Below, piece by piece: positions 19,231 to 30,441 of a stretch of 64,000 nt of DNA. The position numbers were made by a program, and so were the translations under genes. The notes beneath the pieces are model-generated. The model saw only the letters and a program-made list of their open reading frames with translations, had not been told where the DNA came from and did no database searches. Numbering within the stretch: position 1 is the first letter of the stretch; the number at the start of each line of letters is the position of its first letter. Source of the stretch: Helicoverpa zea (lineage: Eukaryota; Arthropoda; Insecta; Lepidoptera; Noctuidae); NCBI RefSeq assembly GCF_022581195.2, contig NC_061475.1, positions 6,076,001-6,140,000 on the forward strand, read 5' to 3'.

Positions 19231-19328
19231 AAAGTATCTCTTATAGTTTTTGAGATAGGTTGATTTAACTGTAATTTACGGAACCCTTCGTGCACGAGTC
19301 CGACTCGCACTTGGCCGGTTTTTTTTTC

Positions 19329-20146
19329 GTTATTTTTATTGAGAGGTTATGTCTTTGACCTTATAATGTCACAAAGGAGAATGGTTTTTTCATGTTAACC
19401 TTCTGCAGTTGTAGTGAAATATTTTGGAATCCCATCCAACTTTTATCCCCAAAAAATAAACATAACATATACGACAATAAGGCTCAGTACATACCTTGAT
19501 CCTTGAGCAAATCAGTCCGTCCCTTTACGAGTCCCTACGTTGAAGCAGTCATTTACACGATGTTACTAACATTTATGACTCCGCCGTGTATTCAAGCCCT
19601 TAGTTTTGTACGACATGAGAACGAAGCAACAAAATAATATTTTCGTTGTAGCTTCCGCTCACGGTTTTACCTGCGTCCCAAGGGGTAGCTATGTAAGTCT
19701 ATGTTTTTCTTATGTATGAGCTATATTTGTGGCAAGTTTGATCAAAATACGATTACCAGTGTAGTTTTTCACTCAGTTTTAACCAATGATGTCAGTACAC
19801 GATATGCTCTTCCTGTTCACTGTTCTTATAATGAAAGACAAGATTTTTGCTACCATCATATTTGCCACTTTTTTATTTGTGTAGTAGAAAGTAAAAATTT
19901 AAAGACTTATCCTACAACAGCTTTGTGGAACATTCACTTAGAACGTGCTCAAGTAGTCCACACGACGTAACTTCTAACTCATGTCAACCTAACAATAAGA
20001 CCCATCTCACTCTCAGGGGCATGTAAAGAAAATTTATTGTTATTAGACCAGTACTCATTTTTACTGACACTAAACTTTGTTGTAGGTATCCATAGAACTC
20101 CCAGGGGAGAGCGAGACGGATGTATGTTTGTTGTGTTGTCCAGTAA
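19329..20146. other. Gene-free stretch
   Basis: 19650-19700 has a minus-strand fragment of the 'ACGCAGGTAAAACCG' interspersed repeat. Nothing else recognised; short ORFs lack homology I know. Confidence 0.35.
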
Positions 20147-20655
20147 AGGCCCCAGTACACGTTGGCCCAAGTGCGGCCAATACACGCCATCACCAATGTG
20201 TACACGGGGTATTGGTGCAGGTTGGCGGACATTTGTCAAGGTTGGCGCGCATTCGGCGAGTTGTCGGTTTTTTGGGCACACATCAAAGGAATCTTGGCCC
20301 AGCTTGGCGTGTGGTGCTTACACATTCGGCCAATGTTTAGTTCGTCACCGACCGCTGAGGATAAAATACACTTTTGTGTTGCGTGTAAAAATAAATATAG
20401 TAGTGTAGTATAATATAAATCTATATAGAAGTGTAGTATAATATAAATATAAATATATACAGAAGTGTAGTATAATATAAATATATATAGTAGTGTACAA
20501 ATAAATAGCCGAAGCCTTAATTGCTTCGACGTCCATCGCAAGTGGTTTGCCAGGCAGGAATGAGCCATGCGCCAATGTGTAAACACCATTTGATCGTGGC
20601 CTACATTTGTGCATTGCACAGCTTGGCCCAACACAGGCCAACGTGTACTGGGGCC
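20147..20655. mobile_element. MITE with AGGCCCCAGTACACG TIRs
   Basis: Inverted ends AGGCCCCAGTACACGTTGGC at 20147 and its complement ending at 20655, with TTGGC-rich subterminal repeats throughout. TAA flanks both sides (one-base offset at the right), as in the other PIF-like MITEs. The middle has an AT tandem repeat (20392-20508). Confidence 0.7.
20392..20508 (+). repeat. AT-rich tandem repeat inside the MITE
   Basis: About 3.5 copies of a unit near GAAGTGTAGTATAATATAAA plus TATATA, period about 30-40 bp. Confidence 0.75.
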
Positions 20656-20834
20656 TAAACAGAGATTGTTGGGTCGTGTTTTGTTTTGGTCTATAAGTCA
20701 CCTGATAAGTGGTTGATCAAGGTTAAGTAATTCTTGGTGCTGTTCCTGTCTCGATGACTTCTATGTTTCCTTGATTGGTGGGTCCCAGTTGGCTTTTGAA
20801 CATCTTCGCCGTTAGAGGTCAGAAATACTAATAA

Positions 20835-20925
20835 CCAGTCTTATCAAGGAACATTGGTCGCTCCATGTAAAACACTGGCACACAGCTGGATCCAGTTACT
20901 TTGGAAGCCAACCACAATTTAGATA
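20835..20925 (+). repeat. SINE-like repeat fragment
   Basis: GGTCGCTCCATGTAAAACAC TGGCACACAGCTGGATCCAG of the (GAT)n-tailed family, without its tail. Confidence 0.6.
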
Positions 20926-21194
20926 CACAAAATACTTTGCAAGAGTTTTGTATATGAGCAGAAAAAATTGCCTTTATTCCAAACTGATACGTTTCTAAAC
21001 TAAAGCAAAAATTATCTTCCACCATATTTCCTCATAGTTTTGTCAAACTCCCCTTTACAAGTGGCTACAATATCTTATACAAAGCCTTACATTACTTAAA
21101 TCTTTTCCGTACTTGGAGAAGTTCACCTACTGGAAACGCCTTTCCCTCTGCCAAAGGTACAAGAGCGCCGGCTACCGTTGGGACTCAAAAGTTG

Positions 21195-21325
21195 TCATCA
21201 TCATCGGCCTAGCCTTTTCCCAACTATGTTGGGGTCGATTTCCAGTCTAACCGAATGCAGCTGAGTACCAGTGCTTTACAAGTGCCGACTGCCTATCTGA
21301 CCTCCTCAACACAGTTTTACTCGTA
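21195..21325 (-). repeat. SINE-like repeat
   Basis: CATCATCATCGGCCTAGCC tail, CTTTTCCCAACTATGTTGGG and CTGCCTATCTGACCTCCTCA. Confidence 0.8.
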
Positions 21326-22509
21326 GTACCTCTCGTCACTTAGGTATTCGTACGTAGGTATAGTGTAATTTCTATCATCAATTTTATTAATTGTGCTTCT
21401 TAAAATTGTCTTATGCGTCGCTAACCACATAATGTGCTATCATTATTGGTTGATTTATCTCGCCCCTACTCGAAAATTGGCAGACTTTTTAGCAAGAGAT
21501 AAAAAAGCTGTGCTAAAAAGTCTCTCTGTGGCTGATCCAGTTGGTTGTATGCTCCAAGTGCACCCGCAGTACATCTATGTTCGTACAAAACGTGATGTGA
21601 TAAAACTAATGTAACTATAGGCTTATTTCCACGAGCCGTGGAGAAAATGGCGGCGGGCTTTCCTGCGCATTTCTTTATTGTATTATGTCGAGTTGTGTTA
21701 GAAGAATTCGGTTTTTTCGGTATTTTTGTTCGTGAAATGTTGTTTGGTTTTCTATTTTTGTTTTTGTTTACTGTTGCGAGAATAGAGTAGGCACCTCTTT
21801 CTATTCTCTTTTTATATTAATTATTTCTTATTTATTTTAAATAGAGGTTTTTTAAATATTTATTTAATGTAACTACTTAGAAGAATAAATAGTATTCTAA
21901 TATGTATTGTCAAATAATTTGGCTGATCTGAAATCAGACTTTTAATGACTCTAATATCCTTATTGCTCAATGGTATTTATACACTTTGACTAGAAAAGAG
22001 TCAACTTAGGTAGGTAGACCTATTTGACGAAAGCTGGAATACTTACATATTTTTCAGAATAAATGTCTGAGTATTTATTTACACAAATATAAGTGAAATT
22101 AATTAAAACTCAATGAAACACGATGATAAAATTATGGTATGACCGTCCGGGCTCTTCATTAAACTGGCATTCACAGTTTTAGACCGAAATTACATTTCGG
22201 TTCAACAATTTGACTTTAATTTAGAAAGGTAAACTAATTGCATTGTTTAACATTTACTTAGTACATAAGGTACGAGAAAATGTAACTGGACTTATTGCTA
22301 AACATTGTGTTAAACTACAATTATTTTATCCTTAGCACAGATTACGTATCTATAGTTCGTGAAAGATCTCTTTAGAAGAAGATATCTTTATTGAATTCAA
22401 AGAATTTCAGAAGATTCAGATACAAGTAAATATTTACGAGAACATGATAAACACATAGGTACAACACAGAACTTAAATACAAAAATTCCCGTCCATGAAG
22501 ACTATTGGC
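21326..22509. other. Gene-free stretch
   Basis: AT-rich; a 73-codon plus-strand ORF at 21393-21614 has no recognisable motif. No structure noticed. Confidence 0.35.
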
Positions 22510-22647
22510 CTTACTACAAAAACTTTAACCACTGTTTTAAACTTGTCTAAAAAAAATGTAGCTCCAAAATGAACCATATGTCAATGTCATAATTTGTCAT
22601 TTTTTTAGACAAGTCTTAAACTGACGTTAAAAAGTTTTTGTGGTAAG
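22510..22647. mobile_element. Small MITE
   Basis: Inverted ends CTTACTACAAAAACTT and its near complement AAGTTTTTGTGGTAAG; the arms extend about 50 bp through TTAAACTTGTCTAAAAAAA. Short spacer. Target duplication unclear. Confidence 0.6.
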
Positions 22648-23574
22648 ACGGTTTCTGTCTAACTGTCCAAATTATACAATTACTCGGCAGGTCAGAATAT
22701 GATTGCAATCTGATTCATAACCAGACAGCTAGGAAGACAAAATTTGGACCGCCGCATAAAGCTCCTTTCAACCACATCGAAGACATTTCGCTGCTCCTTC
22801 TCAAGAGTACCCTTACTCCCATTCCCCATAAACGTTAGGTGCCGTTAATTCCCTTACCGACACTAATTAACATAACAAGGAAATTCCAAGTCCACAAACA
22901 TAGTACAATATAATTTAAAGTTGTCAAGCGTTACTCCGAAACTTACGTTATTATGTCTCTCTGTCGCCATAAATTATTTCACAGTTATGCTATTTCGTTC
23001 CTCTTGCGGCCATCTTGGAATTTGCAGTTGGGCTTAAGTCGTTATTATTAATACTGTTTGACATTTTGTTCATTAATGTTTAGGGTTATTTTATTGTCAG
23101 CATGTTAGAATAGATCGAAAAAGTTACATAGGTTTTCTTTGCAAATAAGTAAAATAGGCACTTGAATCTAATTTCGACTTCAAGTTAGCTTTGAACATCG
23201 TAGCTTTGTTTGATGAAATAAATGTCGGTGAAATAAACTACATATATTAATTTATGTATTCTGCTTTCCAATTCGATAAGATAGTATTTACCTGACTTTG
23301 TAATAGTAATAATGGCGTCCAGAAAGATTATCGTCCACGACGACTGTTCCCGCGAACACAGGTGCATTATTATGTTCCCCCACTCATAATCCGATAGGAT
23401 GGTCTTCCAGCTTCGTCATGTAAATAAATAAATAATGCCGGGACATTTTTCACACACGGTCGGTTAGCCCCACGGTAAGTTATTAATTAACTTGTGTTAT
23501 GGGTGCTAACACAACTGATAAACTACATATAGTTACATATATACATATTTATAAATTTATATTATAACACCCAG
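22648..23574. other. Gene-free stretch
   Basis: No gene, repeat or structured element recognised apart from short AT-rich runs. Confidence 0.3.
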
Positions 23575-23695
23575 ACCACGGCCAACAAGCATGCTCAACA
23601 CACAAATGTCGACCGAACCGAGAATCGAACCCGGGACCTCAGGTTCGGCAGTCCGGCATGGTGACCATTGCGCCATCGAGGTCGTCAGTGTATCG
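23575..23695 (-). repeat. tRNA-derived SINE fragment
   Basis: On the minus strand it reads GACCTCGATGGCGCAATGG (A-box-like) followed about 35 nt later by GGTCCCGGGTTCGATTC (B box), the polymerase III promoter of a tRNA-related SINE. Flanking bases do not fold into an acceptor stem, so it is not a tRNA gene. Confidence 0.7.
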
Positions 23696-23699
23696 AGGT

Positions 23700-24247
23700 C
23701 GTATGTGTATCTGACCATTAGATGGCAAACTCGATTATGATGAAGAGTGTCTGCGGAATGTTTTCCTCTTTTCATAAGAAACTCCCTGTATTTGTGGCCT
23801 TACCTTTAACGTTTCGCTAAAACCTATGATAGGTCTTAGTACCTATTTCAAACAAAAACATTCGACTTCGATGCGGCACAAAAAAGTTCTACGCTAATTT
23901 TGTTCCAGATTCTACTTGCAACTAATTAGACTCTACAATAGCACCATTTAAACTGCTAATTTAGATTTAAATACGTATAAAATGTCCTGCTTTTTCCCTC
24001 TATATTTCCGAGAGCACGAGAGGAATTATAGTGTTAGCAAACACATACCTTCACGTAGCACAGAATACAAACGGAATTCCACTTGCGGATGCATTTCTTG
24101 AATGTTGACTGTTTTGTTATACAATAATGTTCTTAGTTTGTTTTATTGGGTCAAGGTCAACGTTTTGGTTCAGGTTTTTCGTGGCATTTTTTATCATATG
24201 GGTTCTGTGTACTGTGTAACACATTTAAAAAAAGTGAATTCTTACTT
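23700..24247. other. Gene-free stretch
   Basis: Nothing recognised. Confidence 0.3.
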
Positions 24248-24410
24248 AATCATCACCGTAGCCTTTTCTCAAGTCTATTGAGGTCGACTTCCAGAATAAC
24301 TATATGCAGCTGAGTAGTTTACATCGAGCGAGTGCCTGTTTGACCTCCTGAACCAAGATACTCAGAGCCCAGAAACCAGATAGAATTTAACAAGATGGTC
24401 ACCCACCCTC
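24248..24410 (-). repeat. SINE-like repeat, degenerate
   Basis: ATCATCACCGTAGCCTTTTC and TTTGACCTCCTGAACCAAG of the (GAT)n-tailed family. Confidence 0.6.
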
Positions 24411-24755
24411 GGACTGATTGCGCCAAGTATGGCGATTGTACCCATGCGACTATTCTCCTCATCAATCCTTACAATACTTATTATAAATTCAGATTCCAAT
24501 TTTAGAGATGTTAATTTAAAACAGTTACAGCAGCCAGCGTACCATATGTATGTAGGTATACCTATGCCTGTTCAGCTTGTACATCAAACAGACTACCAAT
24601 ATTCGTTACAAACACCGTCAGCTTATTTGTTCAGGCTAGGTATTCCAATATCGTCTTTGAGGGAAAGCTCTGAGTCCGTCTAAAATGGTTGTAGGCTATT
24701 CGATACTTCGAGCAGTCGAACTACTGGAACCGCTACAAGCCTTCTGTGAGAGTAA

Positions 24756-25649
24756 TGCCCGTTTTCACCAATAATCTCTTAACGTTCCCCTAACTAAGTA
24801 TCACTTAGAATAAGGGCTCCCCCAAAAATAAAGGTGATAAGGGACACTTAAACGATGGTGAAAACGAAATTCGTATTAAATGTTCCCTAAACGCTCTTAG
24901 GGAATCCCTAAAGGACAATGGGCACAAATATATGGGACCTGGTATACCCCACCAATAGGAATGTCATATATATCATTGGATAGGCCTTTTTATGTAGGAC
25001 AAGATTTACTATGACAGCTTTGCTGAAATGTTTGTCCGTTCTGAGATATAGATCAAAAACTGTGCTAAAGTTAGAACTAAGTAATCTATTGATACCTCAA
25101 GTTTTTAAAGGAAAATCTAAGTACTAATAACTTTAAGTCTTGTAAGTACTACTGTGCCCGTTAGGATCCATAATTGTTACTATTATGTAGCATTTCAACC
25201 TTTTATTGTACCAACTGGATGTTGGGCGTAGTGAGAAACCGCACCAATAGGAAAGTCATACATATCATTGGATAGGTCTTTTTAACTGGTACAACATTTA
25301 CTATGACAGCTTTGTTCTATTGTTTGTCCGTTCTGAGATATAGATAACAAACAATCTTAAAACTGATGCTAATCAATACTGTAATCTGATTTTCTTTCAT
25401 ATACAAGACTTACACTTAGTAGTTCTTAGATTTTCCTTTAAAAACTTGAGTTATCAATAGATTACTTAGTTCTAACTTTTGCACAGTTTTTGATCTATAT
25501 CTCAGAACGGACAAACATTTCAGCAAAGCTGTCATAGTAAATATTGTTCTACATAAAAAGGCCTATCCAATGATATATATGACATTGCTATTGGTGGGGT
25601 ATACCAATCTGCCCATTGTCCTTTAGGTATTTGTTGGTGAAAATGGGCA
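24756..25649. mobile_element. 894-bp long-inverted-repeat element with TAA target duplication
   Basis: The ends are inverted: TGCCCGTTTTCACCAA and TTGGTGAAAATGGGCA. TAA lies directly outside each end (24753-24755, 25650-25652). Inner arms are long inverted repeats (ACCCCACCAATAG, TATCATTGGATAGGCC, GTCCGTTCTGAGATATAGAT). No ORF. A partial relative is at 56815-57300. Confidence 0.75.
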
Positions 25650-25652
25650 TAA

Positions 25653-26448
25653 GTCTGCCAATTTACGGGCGGAATGCGAGGCTATGGAAATGGAACAAAT
25701 AAGAGGAGTTTTCTCACAGAGATTGGCAATGCTATGTTGCTATGGATGAGTTTGATATCCACCAATCATATCCATTGTTGCACATAACATAGGTCCTGGT
25801 GAAAACGTGTTCATTTTCGATGAAATATTGTTTAGTATAAACCCAAAAATAAAGAACGCAAGCATGATCTTTAGTCTTGACGAAATTATGAGTATGGGCT
25901 GCGTTCTTGTGACTTTGATAAAGGGACTGGCAATGGCGACTCCATTTTGTTAAATGCTCTAAGAAGCGATAGACAAACCCGTGTTCTAACAAGGTAGGTT
26001 ATCTGTGGACGTGTTATACCTACATGCATGTATGTATGTATGTATGTAGGTGTCGATGTGTGTAGGAAGTGTCGTATGCGTGTTGCTGGTAATTGGGTTA
26101 TGTCGGTGAGTTTGGGAAATGTCTGGATGAATTTCTTTTTGTGATATGAGATAGGTGTAGATTTTTAGTACAAAAGCAGTGTGGTCCTTTGAACGAGTGG
26201 TAAGGAACTATGTTTAATTATTGTTAATCCAAACTTGAATCAAGTTCACTTATAAATAGTTGGATTTATGACTTTTCGAGTTACAAGTTGTAAAGCCTAA
26301 GTACTCTATAATCCACAACATTACACTAATTAACAGCTGATTTCAAACCAATTGGCCCAACGCGTCTTTACATCATACTCCCCAAAATCTCCTATAAAAT
26401 CTGGAAACACTACTATCTCCCCGAATTCCCAACACAGTAGCAGCATAA
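25653..26448. other. Gene-free stretch with microsatellite
   Basis: A (TGTA)n microsatellite at about 26025-26050. An 86-codon minus-strand ORF at 25732-25992 (ending with a stop) has no motif I recognise. Confidence 0.35.
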
Positions 26449-26577
26449 ACGTCTCGGCTCACAAACATTTACGAGCAGGATCGCTCTCAGTGATGTGTGA
26501 AACATAGTCCAACACAGTTTATGTGTAGTTCAGCTACGATACCTAGTAATGGACACTCGATATCGCGGTATATTGCC
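26449..26577 (+). repeat. Direct repeat, copy 1
   Basis: About 128 bp from ACGTCTCGGCTCACAAAC to GATATCGCGGTATATTGCC. Copy 2 at 26820-26949 differs at only a few bases. Confidence 0.85.
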
Positions 26578-26654
26578 GTGTAGATAGGTAATAATTTAGG
26601 TAAGGAGAATAGTATTTCGGAAGCCAAAAAGTCGGACAACCAGTCTTTCCAGGG

Positions 26655-26795
26655 AGTATTGGGTTGACCCAGTAACTGGGTTGAGGAGGTCAGATAGGCA
26701 GTCGCTCTATGTAAAAGACTGGTACTCAGCTGCAACTGGTATGACTGGAAGCCGAACCCCAACATAGTTGGGAAAAGGCTACGCAGATGATGATT
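26655..26795 (+). repeat. SINE-like repeat between the direct repeats
   Basis: GGGTTGAGGAGGTCAGATAG through GTTGGGAAAAGGCTACGCAG and ATGATGAT. Confidence 0.8.
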
Positions 26796-26819
26796 CCTTT
26801 CTCCCCGAATTCACAATAC

Positions 26820-26949
26820 ACGTCTCGGCTCACAAACATTTACGTGCAGGATCGCTCTCGGTGATGTGTGAAACATAGTCCAACACAGTTTGTGTGTAGT
26901 TCACCTGCGATACCTAGTAATGGACACTCGATATCGCGGTATATTGCCC
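26820..26949 (+). repeat. Direct repeat, copy 2
   Basis: Second copy of the 26449-26577 sequence, same orientation, period about 371 bp. Confidence 0.85.
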
Positions 26950-28859
26950 AAGGATCGATAATGGATAACTACTGTAGGTAATGGTACCTAATAATATTTT
27001 ATTATAAAGCTGAAGAGATTGTTTGCGCCAATGAATGAATGATCTACAAAATCTTTCAACGTAGGTTTGTTTATTTGTAGAGAAAGGGAGTAGGCTACTT
27101 TTATAGGGAACGTGAATTAAAATATGTAAATATAAATAAGTAAATGACTTGAACAAGTCGGTATTTTTGTAAACGTGCTAAAGAAACAACATTTCTAAAC
27201 GAAACATCTACAAACACATAGCCTTTACCTCATCCAACACAAACAGCTGATCTCAAAAGCTTCTTTCTACGTTAAAAGAGCACAAATCCTTTATATACAC
27301 AAACTTGTCTCAATAAAAAATGAGCATTACTCAAAACCAATTCTCGTTTAATAAAAATATCTTTATAAAGTGGTAGTTTTACAGGCAATATCCCTTCAAA
27401 GAACTGAAGATCAAAGCAGAAATAATGTTGATAACAAATTCGCTGCAATTTTCAAATTTTCCTGCGCAGTCGGTTGAGCGGAAAAACGTGCCAGGAGCGT
27501 TTTGGATAACGCCGTGGTTCCGTAGCTTTGCCAATATTTATGCGGATTTTTCGTTGATGTAGATCAGAATCTAAGACCATGAGAAATGTTAATCAATTTA
27601 TTATGTATTTATGACAGAGTACCTTTCATTGGTACCAAAGGCCATTTAAAATGACACACAGACTATCAAATGATTTATTATTGATACCAAATAATAAGCG
27701 ATACTTTCGCTGTTTGAAAACGGAAAACAAAATAATAGTACTTATTTCTTATGTACTCTTATTCTTTAGTACCTATTTGTGACGAAAATAATGGGATCTT
27801 TTTGTATTTATCGAATTGGAGTTTATACTACTTTAGAATTGTATTCCAATGAAGAATTAGTAATGTGATCGCAAAGATACATGTTGAATGCGTTCCATTC
27901 GAAGCTTACGGAACTCTAAAAATCTGGCTGCAAAAGAAGCTAATAGTATGAATTAAATTTCCTTTGAAACATTTTCTATTAGCATACGTCGGATTTGTTT
28001 GAAATGGAATTTAGCTCGGCTATTTAAATTTCTTACTAGTTTCGTAGTGCAAGGTGCTGCAAAATATTCCAGTACTTTACATAATTAACTTTTACTTGAA
28101 CCAGTGAGCTAGAATTTTGTAGATTAACCTGGAACAAGAAAGTAGTGAACAACTGTTTTGCAAAAAAATAATAAATATAAAGAATTCATGTAATTTTATA
28201 TTGAAGAGGAATTCGAAAAAATATTAGGTTGGTATCAAGTTATCTAAATTATTATGATGTATGCCTATAGAGGAAAATGTTGTTTATTTGTGTGTCTGTA
28301 CCTACCCTGAAGGCTCCGAAATTACTGAACCAATGTGATGAAAAAAAGCACGGGTCCCCCACTATATTCGGGTCTTCATCCGGGTACAGGAAAAAGATTC
28401 TCCCTGGGCGCGAGAAACAGCTAGTAAGTAATAAAGACTATGTTCCGGATAGGCCAAAGGCTTTCAAAAACTTTAATTCATTAAGCTCAAAATGTGGTCC
28501 CATCAAGAAAATTCTATCGTTATTTCAAAGCATTCCTTAGCATGAGTTATATAAAACAATTCATTAAATAAATTGTTCTACCCGAAGCGGCAATTCAAAG
28601 ATATTAGGTCCCAAACAATTATTAAAATTATACACGTGGACCTTTTAGGTTGAGATTAAATTTTCGCTAACGTCAGCAGCCATTTTTTATTTTGATTATG
28701 CTGCTGTCAGCAGTTTAGTTTTTGTGCTATAGGAACCCTTAGGAGATAGATGGTTGTGAGTGGTAATCATAAACAATGAGTACCTAAGTAGGTATTATTT
28801 TCAATAACCGTCCCTTGAGTTATATTGATACATCTTGCATGCTGGAAGACATCGTTATT
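26950..28859. other. Gene-free stretch
   Basis: 28270-28440 looks like an old interspersed repeat ('TTCGGGTCTTCATCCGGGTA ... GGGCGCGAGAAACAGCTAG'). A fragment 'ATTATAAAGCTGAAGAG' at 27000 belongs to a repeat also at 56085. No gene. Confidence 0.35.
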
Positions 28860-29048
28860 CTTACATTTATTCTCACTCGCAAAGGACGATCAAAGAAACG
28901 ACTAATGGTTGGTGTGAAAGTCGATATGGATTGAAAGAATTTTACTTGTGAGATGACGGCAGATAGAAGAGTATGCAAGGAGAAAACATGCTGCGCCGAC
29001 CACAAATAAAATTGGGATACCTAAGGGCGGGAGGATGATGATGATGAT
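28860..29048 (+). pseudogene. RTE LINE 3' end, decayed copy
   Basis: The frame reads GRSKKRLM (for GRPRKRW in the 2.0-2.6 kb copy), has an internal stop, then VCKEKTCCADHK and a stop, and ends GGGCGGGAGGATGATGATG. A clear 5'-truncated, mutated RTE copy. Confidence 0.75.
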
Positions 29049-30441
29049 GACTCACTCACACGTTATGGAATATACCTACGGCTTTGCATAAAACGCTCCT
29101 AGCTTTTGAAAGGTGTTCTTTATAATTAGGTACGTACACCACTATGGATAAACCGTATAAGATGAAATATAGTATAGACCGACTTTCAAACGTACATTGG
29201 AAAAATATACGGGCATAAAGCGAACTTCACTATTATTATAATTTCCAAACCATAAACATAACAGACTTTCATAGCTTTTTATTTCACACACACTGGTTGG
29301 TTCGACCACAAAACGAGCATAATAGAATAAATGTCAAAAATGTATAATTTGGCGGGGAGGACGAACTCGGGGGCGACAGTTTTTTGTCTTTTGTTGCATA
29401 TTTTTGGCTGGTCCAGTGTGGGGGTAAGGTTTGGTCTTTGTGTTAGCGGAGTGGGTTCAAAACGGGTGACTGGTACACCGAGTGAACTGATGTACAAAAA
29501 GTCCTTAGCTATTGGTGTTGAAATACTGCTAAGTCTAAAAAGTTTAATCTGAAACATGGGCATATAAGGTTGGTAGCTATTATTATGTTCTTTAAGGGAG
29601 ATTAAGATTAAACAGCGGTTTTGCAAGGGCGAATTATTCATCTTCTAATCGCTTTTAAAACTGCACTCTATGCATAAGAATATCTGAATAAGCGATTCAC
29701 TATCTGTTCATTCCAGCATTTTCATCGCACAACTTACAGAAATCTCTATACGCTTTCAGTCACAACGTTTCATTAAAATCTAAACCATATCTACCGCATA
29801 CTATTATTACACAAACAATTAAAAAAAAAACAACGCAACAAATAACCCGTTAAGAGATTGCACAATGACACACACACTTACACAGCTCACGCACACAAAC
29901 ACACACACTATTCACGGACTCAAACCCTAAACAGCTTTTGAGTTGCAACAAAATATTTTTAGCTCTAAAATATTTCTGCTGGACAGAGATTTTTGTACCA
30001 ACATTCTTTTTTCGCACTCTCAGCAGTTTCCGCCGTGCCGCTTAAAATCTGAGCTTTAAAACGTTATGTGCCTGCTTAAGGCGAAGTCACATCGGATTTC
30101 GTTGAGAAAATGTTGACCGGATTTCAAGAAACAATAAATGGAGTAGTGTTGTTATTAAATTGTCTGTTCTGTCCGACTTTTGTGGATAACTGATGTTTTA
30201 TTTGTTTTGTCAGAGTGAAATGTTGAGGTTTCGTTTAAAAGAAGATTTTTATTTAACAATTCATTCGTCTTAAGTTCCAAATGCCAATCTTTCTTAAATG
30301 CGTGTTTTTCTTAACTGAAGAAATTGTGAGCCTTAATTCTTTTATTTATTTGAATTGTTACAAGCGACAAGTTTTTAAACAATTAATGTGTTAGTGTTTT
30401 ATCATTATTATGTAGGTATCAGAATGGTTTATTTTGCTATA
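29049..30441. other. Gene-free stretch
   Basis: 29880-29910 has a (CA)-rich tract. The 73-codon plus and 120-codon minus ORFs at 29279-29641 overlap antisense and show no known motif; I treat them as chance. Confidence 0.35.

Larger units (their letters stand above)
12413..19328 (+). mobile_element. 'GGTTCCGT ... CGGCCAAGT' interspersed repeat, split by an LTR retrotransposon
   Basis: The left part (12413-12894) begins TTTTTAGGGTTCCGTAGCC with a (GTCC/GTCT)n stretch at 12470-12502. The right part (19231-19328) ends GAACCCTTCGTGCACGAGTC, CGACTCGCACTTGGCCGGTT. Together they are one copy of a high-copy lepidopteran repeat also present at 36272-36531 and 55145-55478. The intervening 6.3 kb is the younger insertion. 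No coding capacity and no recognised superfamily. Confidence 0.75.

Noticed and set aside
19979..20701. Several overlapping ORFs on both strands
   Set aside because: They overlap the AGGCCCCAG MITE and its AT tandem repeat; no motif and mutual overlap.
23575..23695. A tRNA gene
   Set aside because: A- and B-box-like motifs are present, but no acceptor stem pairing; it fits a tRNA-derived SINE.
29279..29641. 120-codon minus ORF and 73-codon plus ORF
   Set aside because: They overlap antisense, show no known motif, and neither has neighbouring exons or signals.
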